From assembly GCA_025526915.1 (NCBI GenBank), contig JAHLKH010000126.1, forward strand, positions 17,968 to 81,967: 64,000 nt of DNA. The letters are read 5' to 3'. Numbering within the stretch: position 1 is the stretch's first letter; every line of letters starts with the position of its first letter. The translations under genes and the position numbers were made by a program. This DNA comes from Entophlyctis helioformis (taxonomy: Eukaryota > Chytridiomycota > Chytridiomycetes > Chytridiales > Chytriomycetaceae). The notes below the pieces were generated by a model. That model searched no databases and had not been told where the DNA came from. It saw nothing but the letters and a program-made list of their open reading frames with translations. This document shows, in pieces, positions 51,152 to 63,300 of the stretch.

Positions 51152-52671
51152 ATGACGATTCACACCGCGCTTCCAAAGGGCGGCTTTAGCTTCGACAATG
51201 TGACGAGGTGCGTCTCGTGTATCTGGCAGCACGCCGTGCAGCACGCACGGGACATGCACTGGCACTGGCGCTGGCACTGGCACTGGCACTGACGGGCGGT
51301 GTGCTGGCTCTGCAGAAACTCGCTGCTGTCGAACAAGGGATACAAGCCGCCCAAGGCCACCAGCACAGGCACGACCATTGTCGGTGTCATCTTCAAGGTG
51401 CGCTCATGCCTTGTCCGGCTGCCTTGGCTGGCTGGCTGGCTGGCTGGCTGTGTGTGCGGTGCGGTGCGGCGGCCGTGCGCTGTGCTGCTCTGTCCGCGCA
51501 GGCATGCGAGGGGCTGCGCAGCCTGCCATGCGCTCCAGCTGCACGCTCTCTGTCTGCCCAAGCCCTTGGCTGCTGCCAGCACCAGCACAGACACCCTGGC
51601 CCGTACAACGCGAATCCACGCAGCGCAACCCTGGCCTCTGCCGGCTCGCTGACCCGCAACCCACCGCCTGCAAACAGGATGGCATCGTGCTGGGAGCCGA
51701 CACCAGAGCCACCGAGGGCCCCATTGTCGCCGACAAGAACTGCGAAAAGATTCACTACATTGCCCCCAACATCTACTGCTGCGGTGCTGGCACGGCCGCC
51801 GACACCGAGTTCACGACAGCGCTCATTTCGTCCAAGATGGAGCTGCACAGACTGCAGACGGGACGCGAGTCTCGTGTCATTACGGCCATGACGCTGCTCA
51901 AGCAGATGCTCTACCGGTGCGTGTTGTGTTGTGGCATCGCATGGCATGGCATGGCATATGGCGAGTGGCATTGTGCTATATTCGGAGCGGCAGACATGTT
52001 AATGGTGATGGGTTGGGTTGGGCTGCTGGCATGGATCAGCTACCAGGGCCACATTGGTGCTGCGCTTGTGCTTGGTGGATATGATATCAACGGACCCCAG
52101 CTGTACACGATCGCCCCACATGGCAGCACAGACAAGCTGCCGTTTGTGACAATGGGCTCGGGTTCGCTTGCCGCCATGGCGGTCTTTGAGGCCAAGTGGC
52201 GCAAGGACATGTCGGTGCGTGCCCATCACGGGATGCTTTGGCTTGACTTGGCTTGGTGACGAGGCTGACGCTGGCTGACGCTGGCTGCATGCGTTGGCGT
52301 CTGGGTTCTCCACCAGCGCGAGGAGGCCATTGAGATTGTGTCCGAGGCGATCGAGGCAGGTATCTTCAACGACCTTGGATCTGGCTCGAACGTGGACGTG
52401 ACGGTGATCACCAAGGGCAACGTGGAGTACCTGCGGAACTTTAAGAAGCCCAACGAGCGCGGCGTCAAGGAGCAGAGCTACAAGTTTGCTCGCGGCACCA
52501 CGAGTACGTTTGGATGATCGTGCTGGCTCGAGTGGCCTGGCAGGCTGGAGCTGACGATCCATGCAATGTGCCATGTTGTGCGATGTTGTGCGGTGCGCAG
52601 CCGTGCTCAAGAAGAACATCCGCCAGTTTGTCGACGTTCTGGAAGGCGACGTCATGGACACGTCTGCCTGA
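51152..52671 (+). CDS. PUP1: 20S proteasome subunit beta2 (PUP1/PSMB7 type)
   Basis: Six exons keep frame: 51152-51207, 51316-51397, 51678-51916, 52040-52214, 52317-52503 and 52601-52671, giving 269 residues. The propeptide [20 protein letters not shown] is followed by [17 protein letters not shown]. The catalytic Thr1 is residue 38, at the start of [20 protein letters not shown]. Asp17 and Lys33 (VADKNCEK) of the active site are both present. Downstream are [52 protein letters not shown] and the C-terminal extension [20 protein letters not shown], all features of beta2, the trypsin-like subunit. It works in the core of the 26S proteasome. The gene is intact and intron-rich. Confidence 0.95.
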
Positions 52672-52945
52672 TCTGGCCTGTGCACGCTGGGCCGGTGGGC
52701 TGCTGGGCTGCTGGGCCTGCATGACCGGTCCTGGCCGGGCCCATGCCGACGGACGGATCTGGCACTGCCGGCACGGCTCGCCTTGAATGAAGCTCGCATG
52801 CCCTCCCTTGGCTGCAGCCGGATCTGTTGAGCATCGAGAACCGGGTTGTGACTTGGTCTGTGACTTGCCCACGCATCTGCCTACACAAGGCACATTACAA
52901 CGTAACGCAGAGCAACGCAACGCAGAGCAGCACAACACCGCAGCC
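52672..52945. other. intergenic region before the bromodomain gene
   Basis: No gene is supported. It contains repeats of gctgggctgctgggc at about 52690-52720 and acgcagagcaacgcaacgcagagcag at about 52905-52930. Confidence 0.35.
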
Positions 52946-55900
52946 ATGTCGCCCAAGACCGCAGTGCCTCCTGCGTCTGCGCCGCCCCTTGCACCTGCCG
53001 ACACCACCGGCATTGAGCTCGCAAAGCACCTGGCGGGCATCGTCGAGCTCGTGCTCGCTCACACCGACAAGACGTGCGTGTCGTCGCTGCTGCTGCTGCT
53101 GCTCTTCTGGACCGCTCTTCTCGCTGCTCTTCTCGCTGCTCTTCTCAGTGCTGACCCTGCCCGCTGTGCCTCTCTCCAGCGGACGGCAGGTGGCCGAGCT
53201 CTTCATCGAGCTGCCCGACCGAGACGACTATCCCGACTACTACGTGCGCATCACGAGCCCCATTGCCATCAACATGATGCAGGCGAGTCCAACCCGGTGC
53301 CTGCTTGGCGGACTGAAGGACTGGCAGACTGACTGGCAGACTGACGGGCTGATGCACATGCTGCGCAGGCCAAGATCCAGGCACAGACATACCACACCGC
53401 ATCCGACTTTCGGGGCCGACTTTGCCCTCATGGTGGCCAACGCACAGACGTACAATGTCAAAAAGTCGCCGATTGTCCGCGACGCTCTGTCGCTCATGGC
53501 AAGTCTCGTCTGGTTGTCGCTGTGTGCATGTGTGCATGTCTATGTGTGCATGTCTATGTGTGCTGACGCTGGCTGTGCTTGCTGGCAGGCGCTGGTCGAT
53601 GCCAAGCTGCTCGAGATCTTTGGACTGCGCGATCAGCACGGCAAGGGCGACGAGTCGCAGTCGCCTGCGCGAACAGATGGCTTGAAGCGGGTGTGTTGCT
53701 GGAGATGCATTCATGGCGCTGGCTGTGCATCCCGCACTGACGTCGCTTGCAGATCCAAGAACATGCGAGAAGCGCGATGGACAGGCTTGTTCTTCTGCGC
53801 GATGCAAGGTACGCCTTGCAGGTCTTGGCAGTGATGGTGGAGCGACTAACGGCTGTGAACAAACAGTGGCGAGCTGCTGGCTGGGCCATTCATGGAGCTC
53901 CCCGACTCGCAGCAGCATGCCAGATTCTACGCCGAGGTACGTGAGTGTGTGTGCCATTGCATGCGCTGCTGTGGATCTTGGCTTGCACTGACGCACGTGG
54001 CTGCCGCACAGATCAAGATGCCCATGTCACTGAGCATCATTCGGCAGCGCATCGAGAAGCGTCACTACAGAGCCATGGCTGATGTGGAAGCAGATGTCCA
54101 GCTCATTGCGTCAAACGCACAGCAGTACTATGGCGAGGGATCGACTGAGCTGGCTGCAGCACGGGAAGTGATGGTAAGGGCTGGTTGTGATGTGCACGTG
54201 GCTGTATGGATAGGCTGCTCACATACCACACGCCTCCTTTTGCAACGCAGACGCAGTTCCAGGCTCTTTCGAGACAGATTGCGCAAAGCGATGGCCATGG
54301 TGATGTGCCTGCCATCCCAGACAACACGGAAGCCATCGAGCAACTGTCCGTCAACGGAGACGTGTTCGTGTTGGTACGTCGGACGTCTCGTCATTCTGTT
54401 TTTGCTACGTCTCTAGATTCTTACGCATGGTGCGGACAGGCGACTTTGTGCACATCACCAATCCAGACGTGCCGGACAAACCACGATTGTGCACATCTTT
54501 GCCATCTGGAAGGAAAAGGAAGGGGTGAGACATGGCTGCCGCCTTACTGCAGGCTCTTGATTGATGAATCTAACGTGCGCTGTTGTAACCAGGGCTGGGG
54601 CGACAGGGCGTCACGGCCTGCTGGTTCCTGCGGCCCGAGCAGACTGTCCAAAAGCCACAATACGCGGTTCCACGAAAAGGAGGTTCTCAAGACAAGCCAC
54701 TTTGAGACGTACTTTGCCGACGAGATTGGCGGCCGGTGCTGGGTGCAGCACCTGCGCGACTTTGTGCGGGGCAAGCCCGTCGACGCGCCAGCAGATCTCA
54801 AGGGTGTGTACATGGTTGAGTACAAGTACAACGAGAACAGCAAGCAAAACACCAAGATCCGCAACTGGGCCATGTGCCTGCCTGAGAGTGTCCGGCAGCA
54901 GCTGGCCGCTGCCAGCGAAGACGCCGAGCTCGACCTGTACCCCGTGCCACTGGTTGTGCAGCGCAACGTCACACTGCAGATCACCGAGACTGGCGCGATG
55001 CAGGCTGTCACGGTCGCTGCTGCCACGCCGGCACCCAAGAAGTTGAAGCGCGAGGCAGACGTCAGTGGATCTGTCGACGGCACTTCAGGCGACGTCGACC
55101 ACGAGAAGAAGAGTCGGCGCGTGTCGCAACGCGCCGAGACGCCACGCAAGTTGGGCCATCCGTATTGTGTGCGTCCTGTATGCATGGATGTTGGCACTCA
55201 CTCCACACGCTTGGCCAGGCGGGAGAGAGCGAGGCGACCACACCTGCACCTGTCCGTGCAACACAAGCCGCGACCGCCGTGCCGGCATCCACTCCCGTGG
55301 CGCCGGCGGGAACGCCAGGCGTCGTGGCTCCTGCTGCAAGTGCACAGCGTGCTCCGCCGGCAGCAGCCGTGGCGTTGACAACACCAGCAACCCTCGGAAC
55401 GCCTGCCACGCCATCTCTCGACACGATACGCACAGTGCAAAAGACATCGACGCCGGCCGCGGCACCGTTGACGGCCAAGAAGCCTGCCGCTGGGTCCACT
55501 GGCCCGACTGTTGCTCCCGCATTGAATGCCGGCATTGGCGCGAACATCGCGGCGACAGTGGCTGCAGTGACTGCGACTGTTTTGCCAGGAGGACCGCAGA
55601 CTGCTGCCGGCACGCCAAAGGCAGCGCCGGCAAGTCGGCCACAGTACATCATGACAAGTCCATCAGCCGCTGCCAAGCTGTCAGCACGTGTTGGTGAGTG
55701 GGGCTTTTGTTTGATTGCGGACACGTATGATGCCGCCCATGCAAGATCATCTGTGTGGGGGGTCATCTGCCCAAGACGCCAAACTGACGCGGTGCTGGAT
55801 CATTGTATCGCGTTGTTGTGCCGCGTTGTTGTTGTTGTTGTGCATTGTGCAGTGGACGCGTTCGACGGGCTGGGTGATGGCAAGCTCAAGTGGTTCGCAG

Positions 55901-56257
55901 CGCCTCCGGTCGATGTGGTGAGCCGCGAGCCTGCCGCCGTGCATTCCTGGACTACCTGTACGAGAAGGCCAGACGCAAGTTGCAGGGCAGCGCGGCGAAT
56001 GGCAGCCACGACAGCCTGACGGCGGCTGTGCCGGCTGACGTTGAGATGGAGGATGCCACCAAGCCTGACACGCAGGCGGCAGGGCTTGGCACGGCCGGGC
56101 CTGTGGCCAACGTGCTGCTGGGTAAGTGACTTGGCTGCTGCTCGCCTGTGCCGCTGTCTGCGCGTGTGACTGACGCCTGCCATGTCGTGTCGTGCCGTGT
56201 CGTGTCATAGCCCTTGCGCAGGCGTGGGCAAAGGACGCATCGTCGCTGCTGGACTGA
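52946..56257 (+). CDS. double-bromodomain and BAH protein, Rsc1/Rsc2-like chromatin remodeler subunit
   Basis: A gene with at least eight exons, starting MSPKTAVPPASAPPLAPADT at 52946. Bromodomain 1 reads ELFIELPDRDDYPDYYVRIT, PIAINMMQ, then ADFALMVANAQTYNVKKSPI. Bromodomain 2 reads FMELPDSQQHARFYAEIKMP and ASNAQQYYGEGSTELAAARE. A BAH domain follows: MVRTGDFVHITNPDVPDK, TIVHIFAIWKEKEG, TACWFLRPEQTVQK, TRFHEKEVLKTSHFETYFAD and EIGGRCWVQHLRDFVRGKP. After an Ala/Pro/Thr-rich linker comes LKWFAAPPVDVVSREPAAVH and LDYLYEKARRKL, as at the end of RSC1/2. Bromodomains bind acetyl-lysine; the RSC complex remodels nucleosomes. The frame is broken by single-base losses near 54480, 54652 and 55946, although similarity continues across each. 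The stop is uncertain: 56257 in one frame, 56435 in another. Confidence 0.82.
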
Positions 56258-56681
56258 CCGGCCACTGCCTGCCTGCCTGCCTGCCTGCATGTCGCGTCGC
56301 GAACGAATGAAGGCGGTTGATCACCTGCAGCCACTCGCCAGATCTAGCGGATTCTCCCTTTCCCATCTCGCCCACAACAGGCCATCGGAACATCGTCTGC
56401 GAGCTGCTGCTGCTGCAACAGCCTGCCACCAATAGACAGCCTTGGCTCGCACGCCACACGCACATACAGATACACAAGCAGATACACATACAGACACAGA
56501 CAGCCCCGCCCCGTGCCGTCTGCATCTACAAGGCCGTTCATCCACCCCGCATCGCCCGCACTGCGGCTGCACACCTCCACCCCGCGCACAACGTTTCGAG
56601 CACTCAGATAAGCTTCACGAGAAGCGGTGTCTTGAGCCGCAGCAACACGCACAAACGCTGCAGCCACGTTGGCAGCCGCAC
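56258..56681. other. intergenic region before the LIM-binding protein gene
   Basis: No separate gene is supported. One frame of the preceding gene would extend into it to 56435. It contains a tgcctgcc run (about 56265-56290) and an acacagacac-rich stretch (about 56458-56505). Confidence 0.35.
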
Positions 56682-59600
56682 ATGTCCACAGCCATCCCTC
56701 ATTCCTCGTCCTCCTACGGGCACATGCTTCTGCGTGCAGCCAGCCAGCCGGCTCCGCACGAAGAGCCCTCGATTCATCAGCACCGCCAGTCGGACCACCA
56801 GCAACGGCAGCCACAAGAACAACAACAGCAACAACAGCAGCAGCAACAGCAACAACAACAGCAACAGCAACAACACGAGAAGCACACGAGCGTGTCCAAC
56901 GCTCAGTCGCAGCAACATGCGTCCCGAGGTCCACCTGGCGCAGCGTTGGCTTCAGCTGCCGCAACTACACGCAGCCCTGCCATTGCCGCCCCGCCTTTGT
57001 CTCGCCATCCGAGTTCCCGTTGTTTTTGGTCGCCGTCGCCCGCGTCCACAAGACCTGCACCAACAAGCGCGACCGCCATGAATCGCGTCGCCTCGAACAC
57101 GGGTGGTGGCCACGACGCGCGCACGCCTATACCCGGCGCCGCTCCCGCCCCGACTCTGACACTGCACGACACGTCGGGTGCTGCCAGGCTCAAGCAGCTG
57201 ACCGACGCCCTCTCTCACCCACACAACCAGGCATGTCTCGCTGCTCAGTATCTGCGTGATGTGGTCATTATGCATCGTGTCGGTGCCGCAACTCCACCTT
57301 GGCTGACATTCCACCATGTGCGTCGCATACCCATCTCGCCATCTGGCCACCAACTTGCCGCGCTTGCCGCGTGACTTGGCCCGCGTTGTGCTTATCCAGC
57401 GCGACGACAGCGTCTGGATGGCTGTCGTGGCCGCATTCTTTGCTCCGCACGGGCTGCTGCGTCTCAAGCTCTGGAACGCCGACACCAAGACATACCGCAG
57501 CTTTGGTTTGTCATAATCTTGACTGCAGCTGTCCAGGTGGATGCGCTTTGCCAAGCTCACACTGTGCCATCCGTTACTTCATATCCATGCGCGTTGTTCA
57601 TGCCGGCTCATGACGCTCATCTCACGTGCCGCTCTGCTCATCGGTCGATCCTAGATCTCGAGAATGCTCTCATCAGACACTATTTCGCGTCAAACGCCTC
57701 CGAAGGTGTCGCCAAGACGAGCATTGCCTTTAAATCGCCGGCCGAGACCGTCGACGCATCGGGCAGGTACCTCGTCTTCGACTGCACGTCGGCCTGCTGG
57801 ACACAGTACTTTGCGTCTGGTATCCAGGTCGCGTCGTACGGCGCTCTGCACGTGCGGTTCAATCGAGAAGCGATGATCGAGTTGATGGAGTTTACGTCCG
57901 ACTCGTTTGTGGAGCTTGTGCCGCGGTCTAGGTGTCAGGGATCGACGAGCGGCATGGCGGGGAATGGGAACTGGGGCCCAGAGGCCGATCCATCGCCTAT
58001 CAACCAGTACGGCGTGGCTCACAAGACAATGCGGTACTTGGAGGTGTGCTGCGTGCATGTTGTTGGATGCAGGATTGCAACTTGGGACTGACTCTCTTAA
58101 CCGATGTCCTTTCAGCTGACCGAGATTGTGTCGGACATGCACAATGTGCTGCTCGAGTCTGTTTTGAAGCACATGCCTCCGATCGGTATGCTGCCAGTGT
58201 CATGCTCGCTTGCATGTTTTCTCACTGCCCACTTGGGCGATAACTGACTCTGTATCCACACTCAGCCACGCTCAAAAACTTGCGCCAACAGATCGTGTCT
58301 TGTTCCCAAACGCCACGCGTACCACACGATCCTCCCAACGACGAGCCTGCTCCATCTGCCGACGAGCCTCGCCAAACCGCGAAACCGATCAACAAGGGTG
58401 CCGTCGACGCGTCTTCTTCATCAGCCCTTTACAACAATCGCCAGAGTTTGGCGGCCGGCGCAGTCACCCCGATGCAGCCGTCCATCCCGCGCGTGTCGTC
58501 TGATCCTGGCCAGCTCGAGGCGCTGCTGCAGAGTGAGACACGCGGACAGCCGCAGCGTCAGACGGGCCGCACGCAGCAATCGCAGTCAACTAGCTGGCAC
58601 GACCAGCCCAGGCATCTCAAGCGGCCGTTCGATCGATCGGGATCTGCCCACCCAGAGTCGACATCCACGTCCACGTCCACTTCATCGTCCGCATCCACGT
58701 CCACGTCGGCATTGCAACTGCAGCGGATGGAAACTCGGCGCGACAGCCAGCCGGCACGAGCGACACCCTTGCGGCCACTCGCCCCACTGCCGCATCCCCG
58801 TGCGTCTCAGCCACCGCGTCCACAGCCGTCCGCCTCCTCGTCTCAGTCAGCCGCCACACCCGCATGGACCGAGCCCGACGCCATGCTCACGCCCGCTCAA
58901 GACACGTCGCCTCACACGCACACGCAGCCACTGCGCGCGCCATCCGACTTTTCCTTTGCCTCTTTCCACGCCATTGCACCGGCAGCCCAGCCAGGCTCGG
59001 CCGCCTCGCCGTCCTGGTCTCCCATGAGCATGGACGCTTCGTCGACTGCGTTCTTCCAGCAGTTCATGGCCACGCAGCTCATGAACGGGCTCCGCCCATC
59101 TGCCGCGTCAGCTTCAGCTTCAGCATCAGCGTCTGCTTCTTCTGCTGCTGCACCGGCCACCTCTGTGCCGTCTGCCGAAACGTGCAACAACCACAACCGT
59201 CCCCCGCATCGCGATCTGGCGACAACCGCATCCGATGCACACAGACCGGATGCCAGTGGCAGCGATGCAGACGTCGACACCAGCACCGACGTGGCAAAGC
59301 GACAACGCAGGTGTGGGCCGCAGTTGACGCCGATCCTAACACCGCTTTCAGAGCTCGACCAAACCATGGAAGATCTGCCAGGTACACATCCGTCCACTCA
59401 CTTCGACTACGAATCGAGTTGCATGGCGACTGACACCTGTTTGGCGATGTAGACGCGTTGATATCGCCCACGCTCACCGCGACATCCACTCTGACGGCCG
59501 TGTCGCAGGAAACACCGGTGCAGCCAGTCGTTGAGCGCAAGAAGCGTGGTGAGTAGCCCTTCACTTCCTTTCTTTGGCTGCATCGCATGTGGGTTGCTTT

Positions 59601-60250
59601 GGTGTCCGTTGCGGTGATTAACACGTGCACACACTGTTGGCTGCAGGCCGTCCGCGCAAGAAGCCCATCGACGCGTCCGCACCACGGCAAACAAGCGCAA
59701 GCCAAAGACAGATAAACAGTCGGCTGCTGCTGCTGCCACGCACACAACCCCCGTCGTCGAAGTCGAGATCGCAAACGGACGGAGCGTGCCGCCGTACCAC
59801 CCGCCCTACAACCAGCATCAGCAGCAGCCGTTTTTGCAGCCGTTCCAGTATCATCCCCTTGGCCTGCAGCCGGCGGGACTGGGTAACGGCATGATGCAGG
59901 CATTCGTCGCGTCGTCCGCTGATCCAACAGCCGCTGCCACCCATATTTATTACAACACCGCGGCGCCGGACCCCGTGTCTGCATTCACGCATCTCTCGCC
60001 CATACCGGCACCGGCAGGGCCAGGCGGACGCCGTGCAGACATGTACGCGCAGCACACGATCGACGAGTTGTTTGCAGGGCTAAACAACGGCACCGGCAGC
60101 GGTAGCAGTCACACCACCAACACCAACAGCAGTAGCAACAACAGCAGTCACAACAGCAGTACAAATGCCACTACCACCGAGCTGTTTGGCGGGCTTGCTC
60201 TCGACGGCTTCGGTGACGGCAGCGGACCGCTTCTGTCGGCAGACTACTGA
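56682..60250 (+). CDS. LIM-domain-binding (LDB/PtaB/Adn1-type) transcriptional co-regulator with AT-hook
   Basis: Seven exons fit: 56682-57317, 57400-57505, 57655-58043, 58116-58185, 58266-59381, 59453-59548 and 59647 onward. It starts MSTAIPHSSSSYGHMLLRAA with a long Gln run. The LIM-binding domain spans exons 2-4: DDSVWMAVVAAFFAPHGLLR, LKLWNADTKTYRSFDLENAL, YLVFDCTSACWTQYFASGIQ, LHVRFNREAMIELMEFTSDS and INQYGVAHKTMRYLELTEIV. A long Ser/Thr/Pro-rich linker follows. An AT-hook KKRGRPRKKPID is formed exactly across the last splice site. Fungal relatives (PtaB, Adn1, Mfg1) control adhesion, filamentation and development with partner DNA-binding proteins. A one-base loss near 59682 breaks the frame: as written the protein stops at 59894, but the next frame continues KRKPKTDKQ to FGGLALDGFGDGSGPLLSAD at 60250. 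Confidence 0.85.
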
Positions 60251-60303
60251 GCACCACGCCCCTTTTGTTTTTATATAATGAATCCGCGGGACAATGGGTC
60301 CTG

Positions 60304-63300
60304 TTAGAAATCCAGGGCTGCGGGGTCAAAGACGTCGTAGTCGTCGTCTTGGCCCGTGTGAGTGTCGGCCGCACCCCCTGGCAGGTCCAGCGTCTCGACA
60401 CTGCCGAGTGCGTCCGCAGTGAGTGGATCGACAGCCGCGGATTCGGTAGTGATGTGGTGGTCGGCTGCGGAAGCGTCGGTCGGATCGCGGTCGAGGGCAC
60501 ACAGTGCTGGAGTACTTTGGACCACAGCCGACTCGTTCCAAGGAGTCTCGTGTCGCCCACAACAACCAGATGGCTGCGCATCATGCTGTCAGTACGCGTC
60601 TGCCCTCCTTCTTGTGCACGGCCCACATGCACGCTACTACTTACTGCTTAGCACGCGTTAGAGCCACGTTGATACGCCGTGGGTCTTCGATGAACCCCTT
60701 GGACTTGGTGCGCACGGTGGACAGGATGATGACGAGTTTCTCGGCACCCTGGTAGGCATCGACAGTCGACACACCTGGATACCATGACCCTCCCCTTGCT
60801 CAGCCAGCCGCTGAGCGATCATGGTCTCCTGCGCTTTGTCTGTCGCAGGCACCCGTCAGCCCATCGCTCTGACACTCCCCCAAATGGACGAGACCATGCG
60901 ACGACGTACATAAGGTGATGATACCGACATCGCTCGGATCCACGCCGCTCTCGATGATCTGCCACGCCAGATCGCACACGAGCGTGCATTCGACCACGTT
61001 GGCCGTGCTCCCGCCGCGTGCGCTGGACTCGCAGCCGGCCTCGACGGCCATGAACGACACGGGCGGCAGGCCAGGGACAAGCGGCGGCCGCTGGGCAGCA
61101 TCCACGCCGTTCAGCAGACGCGACTCGTAGAACAGCGTGGACGAGAGCTGGGCAATGAGCGGATGGCAGCGGTACTGTGTGCGCAGCATGATGGGCACGA
61201 GCGATGTGTCGGCCAGTCGCTCGAACAGCGTCCACTCAAGGCCGTGTGGCGGCGTGTTCGTGGGCGACGGCGGTGGCGGTGGCCAGACAGCAGTCGGCGG
61301 CGATCCGTCGAGGAGAGACGGGACGGTCGGCGGCAGCTGGTACGGGTCGCCACAAGCAGAGCGCGGTCGCTGGCAAAGCGCGTGATCGGGATCAAGCTCA
61401 TCGGTCAGTCATCTGCGAGCACTCGTCCAGGATAAATGATTGGGCATGTCGTGGTGGCGAGGACGTCGAACGTGGCCGCCAGACAGGTTGTTCCAATGAC
61501 GAATGCCTTGGCCACGGCCTCCTTGTTCTCGTTTGCGCGGAACACTTGGATCGCACGCTGCACCTCTGTGTGTAGAGCGTATGAGCACGCGGCCAGCACG
61601 AGACGCACGATGCCACGACGCCTACCTCTGCGCTCGCTAACCGTGAGCGTCGTGTCTTCCAGCATCGACTTGAGCTCCTTGATATCTGGCGCCAACAAAG
61701 GTCAGTCGCGCGCCATGCCTCCCACAAAGCGATCATCAGCCGGCGAGCCCACCATCGCTCGGACTCTTTGCCGCCTGAGCCGTGTACGGCAGAACGGGCT
61801 TGGCAATCTTGCTCAGACTGCCGACACGCACAAACTCGGTGAAGCCAAGGTCAAGGAGGTTGAGCAGAATGAGGTCCACGGCGACATTGGTCATGGAGGA
61901 GATGGCGATACGCATCCTGTCGCCATCGACAAACAGCCCCGACTGGCGGACTCGGTGGAGGAAGATGACGACGACGCCGACCAGGAAACTCTTTCCTGCT
62001 CCAAACACCTGTCATGCCACGGGTGAGTTTGCATGGCGGGCCAGTGTGCGAGGGGGCAGGGCAGGGGGGATGGACGTACGCCGTGCACGAGGGTCACAGG
62101 ATGCCGCCGCGTGTCGGCGATCGAGGCGGCAAAGTCGCGCACAACCGTGGCTTGGTCGGCGTTGAGATGGTACTCGGCCACAGTGCCCTCCAGGATCTCG
62201 TGGTACAGATCCAAGCCGCTGCTGACAATGAGACCCTTGGGAGTGATTGTGGGCACCTTGAAGCCACCGCGCTGAGCCGCCTGTGAGGGACGGTTCCGGC
62301 CATCAGCAGCCGCGATGGTGCGATGCGGCGAAGCAAGTGCCGGTGTTATGGGGCATGCCGTGAGGGACTCGCTGATGCACTGGATCATGGACAGTTCGGA
62401 TCCGGCATTGACGGCACGGATCGCAAAGCAGCTCTTGTTCTGTCGCGAGAGATCCTGCACCATCCGTGCGTCCCTTGGCGACATTGGCACCACCTGGTCC
62501 TGTGCGGTTAGAATCGGGCGGTGCAATCACCCCCTATGCCCAAGCTACGTGCAGCCCCACCTCGAGTGTTTTGTTGGCAGACGGGCCGTAGTGGAAGCTG
62601 CGCACGATGCAGCACCCGTCAAACGTGCTCGACGTGGACAGGACCCACAAGTCGCCTGCAAACCCCCCAAGGGCTGTTCAGTACACACCAAGCGACGCGA
62701 GATCCATGCAATGGCGCTGTACCTTTGGAGTAGGCTGATGAGTGTTCCTTGCTTGGGAGATGCAGCACATGGTTGTTTTTGCGTGCCTGCAGTGCCGGCT
62801 GGAACCTAAACGCACGCTCGTCGCGCACCTCAAACGGTCTGGGCATCTCCAGTCAGCAGCTGTGCAAGTGTGCGTGAGGTAAGACACCCCGCTCTGACCT
62901 GATCTTGACATTCGAGTAGTGCGGGACACCACGATGCCGCAGATACGCGTCGTTGGTTGCGGTTGTTGCTGACATGACGACCTGGTTGAGCTTGACGGCA
63001 ATGGTGTGCAGCATGACTTGCAGGTGCTCCATCAGCAGGCTGGACAGCGTGTCGCGGTACTCTTCTTTCGAATCCTGGGTTTCAGACAATGCCTGTCAGC
63101 ATCCATCCCATCCCATCCCAGCATGGCATGGCACGGCCGGCATGGCCACTCACAAACGTCGCCGGCATGATGCCCTTGCGCGTCAGTTTCTGTTCGGCGA
63201 GGGCGATTCTTTCTTTGGATAGTCGATGAGTATCGGTGCCATGCCGTGTTCACGTGGTGCGGTTGTTACCATTGGTGTCTGGGAAATACAGGGGTGGCAG

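Noticed and set aside
54206..55378. 390-codon plus-strand frame across the bromodomain gene
   Set aside because: It mixes intron and wrong-frame sequence; only its part after about 54660 matches the BAH domain.
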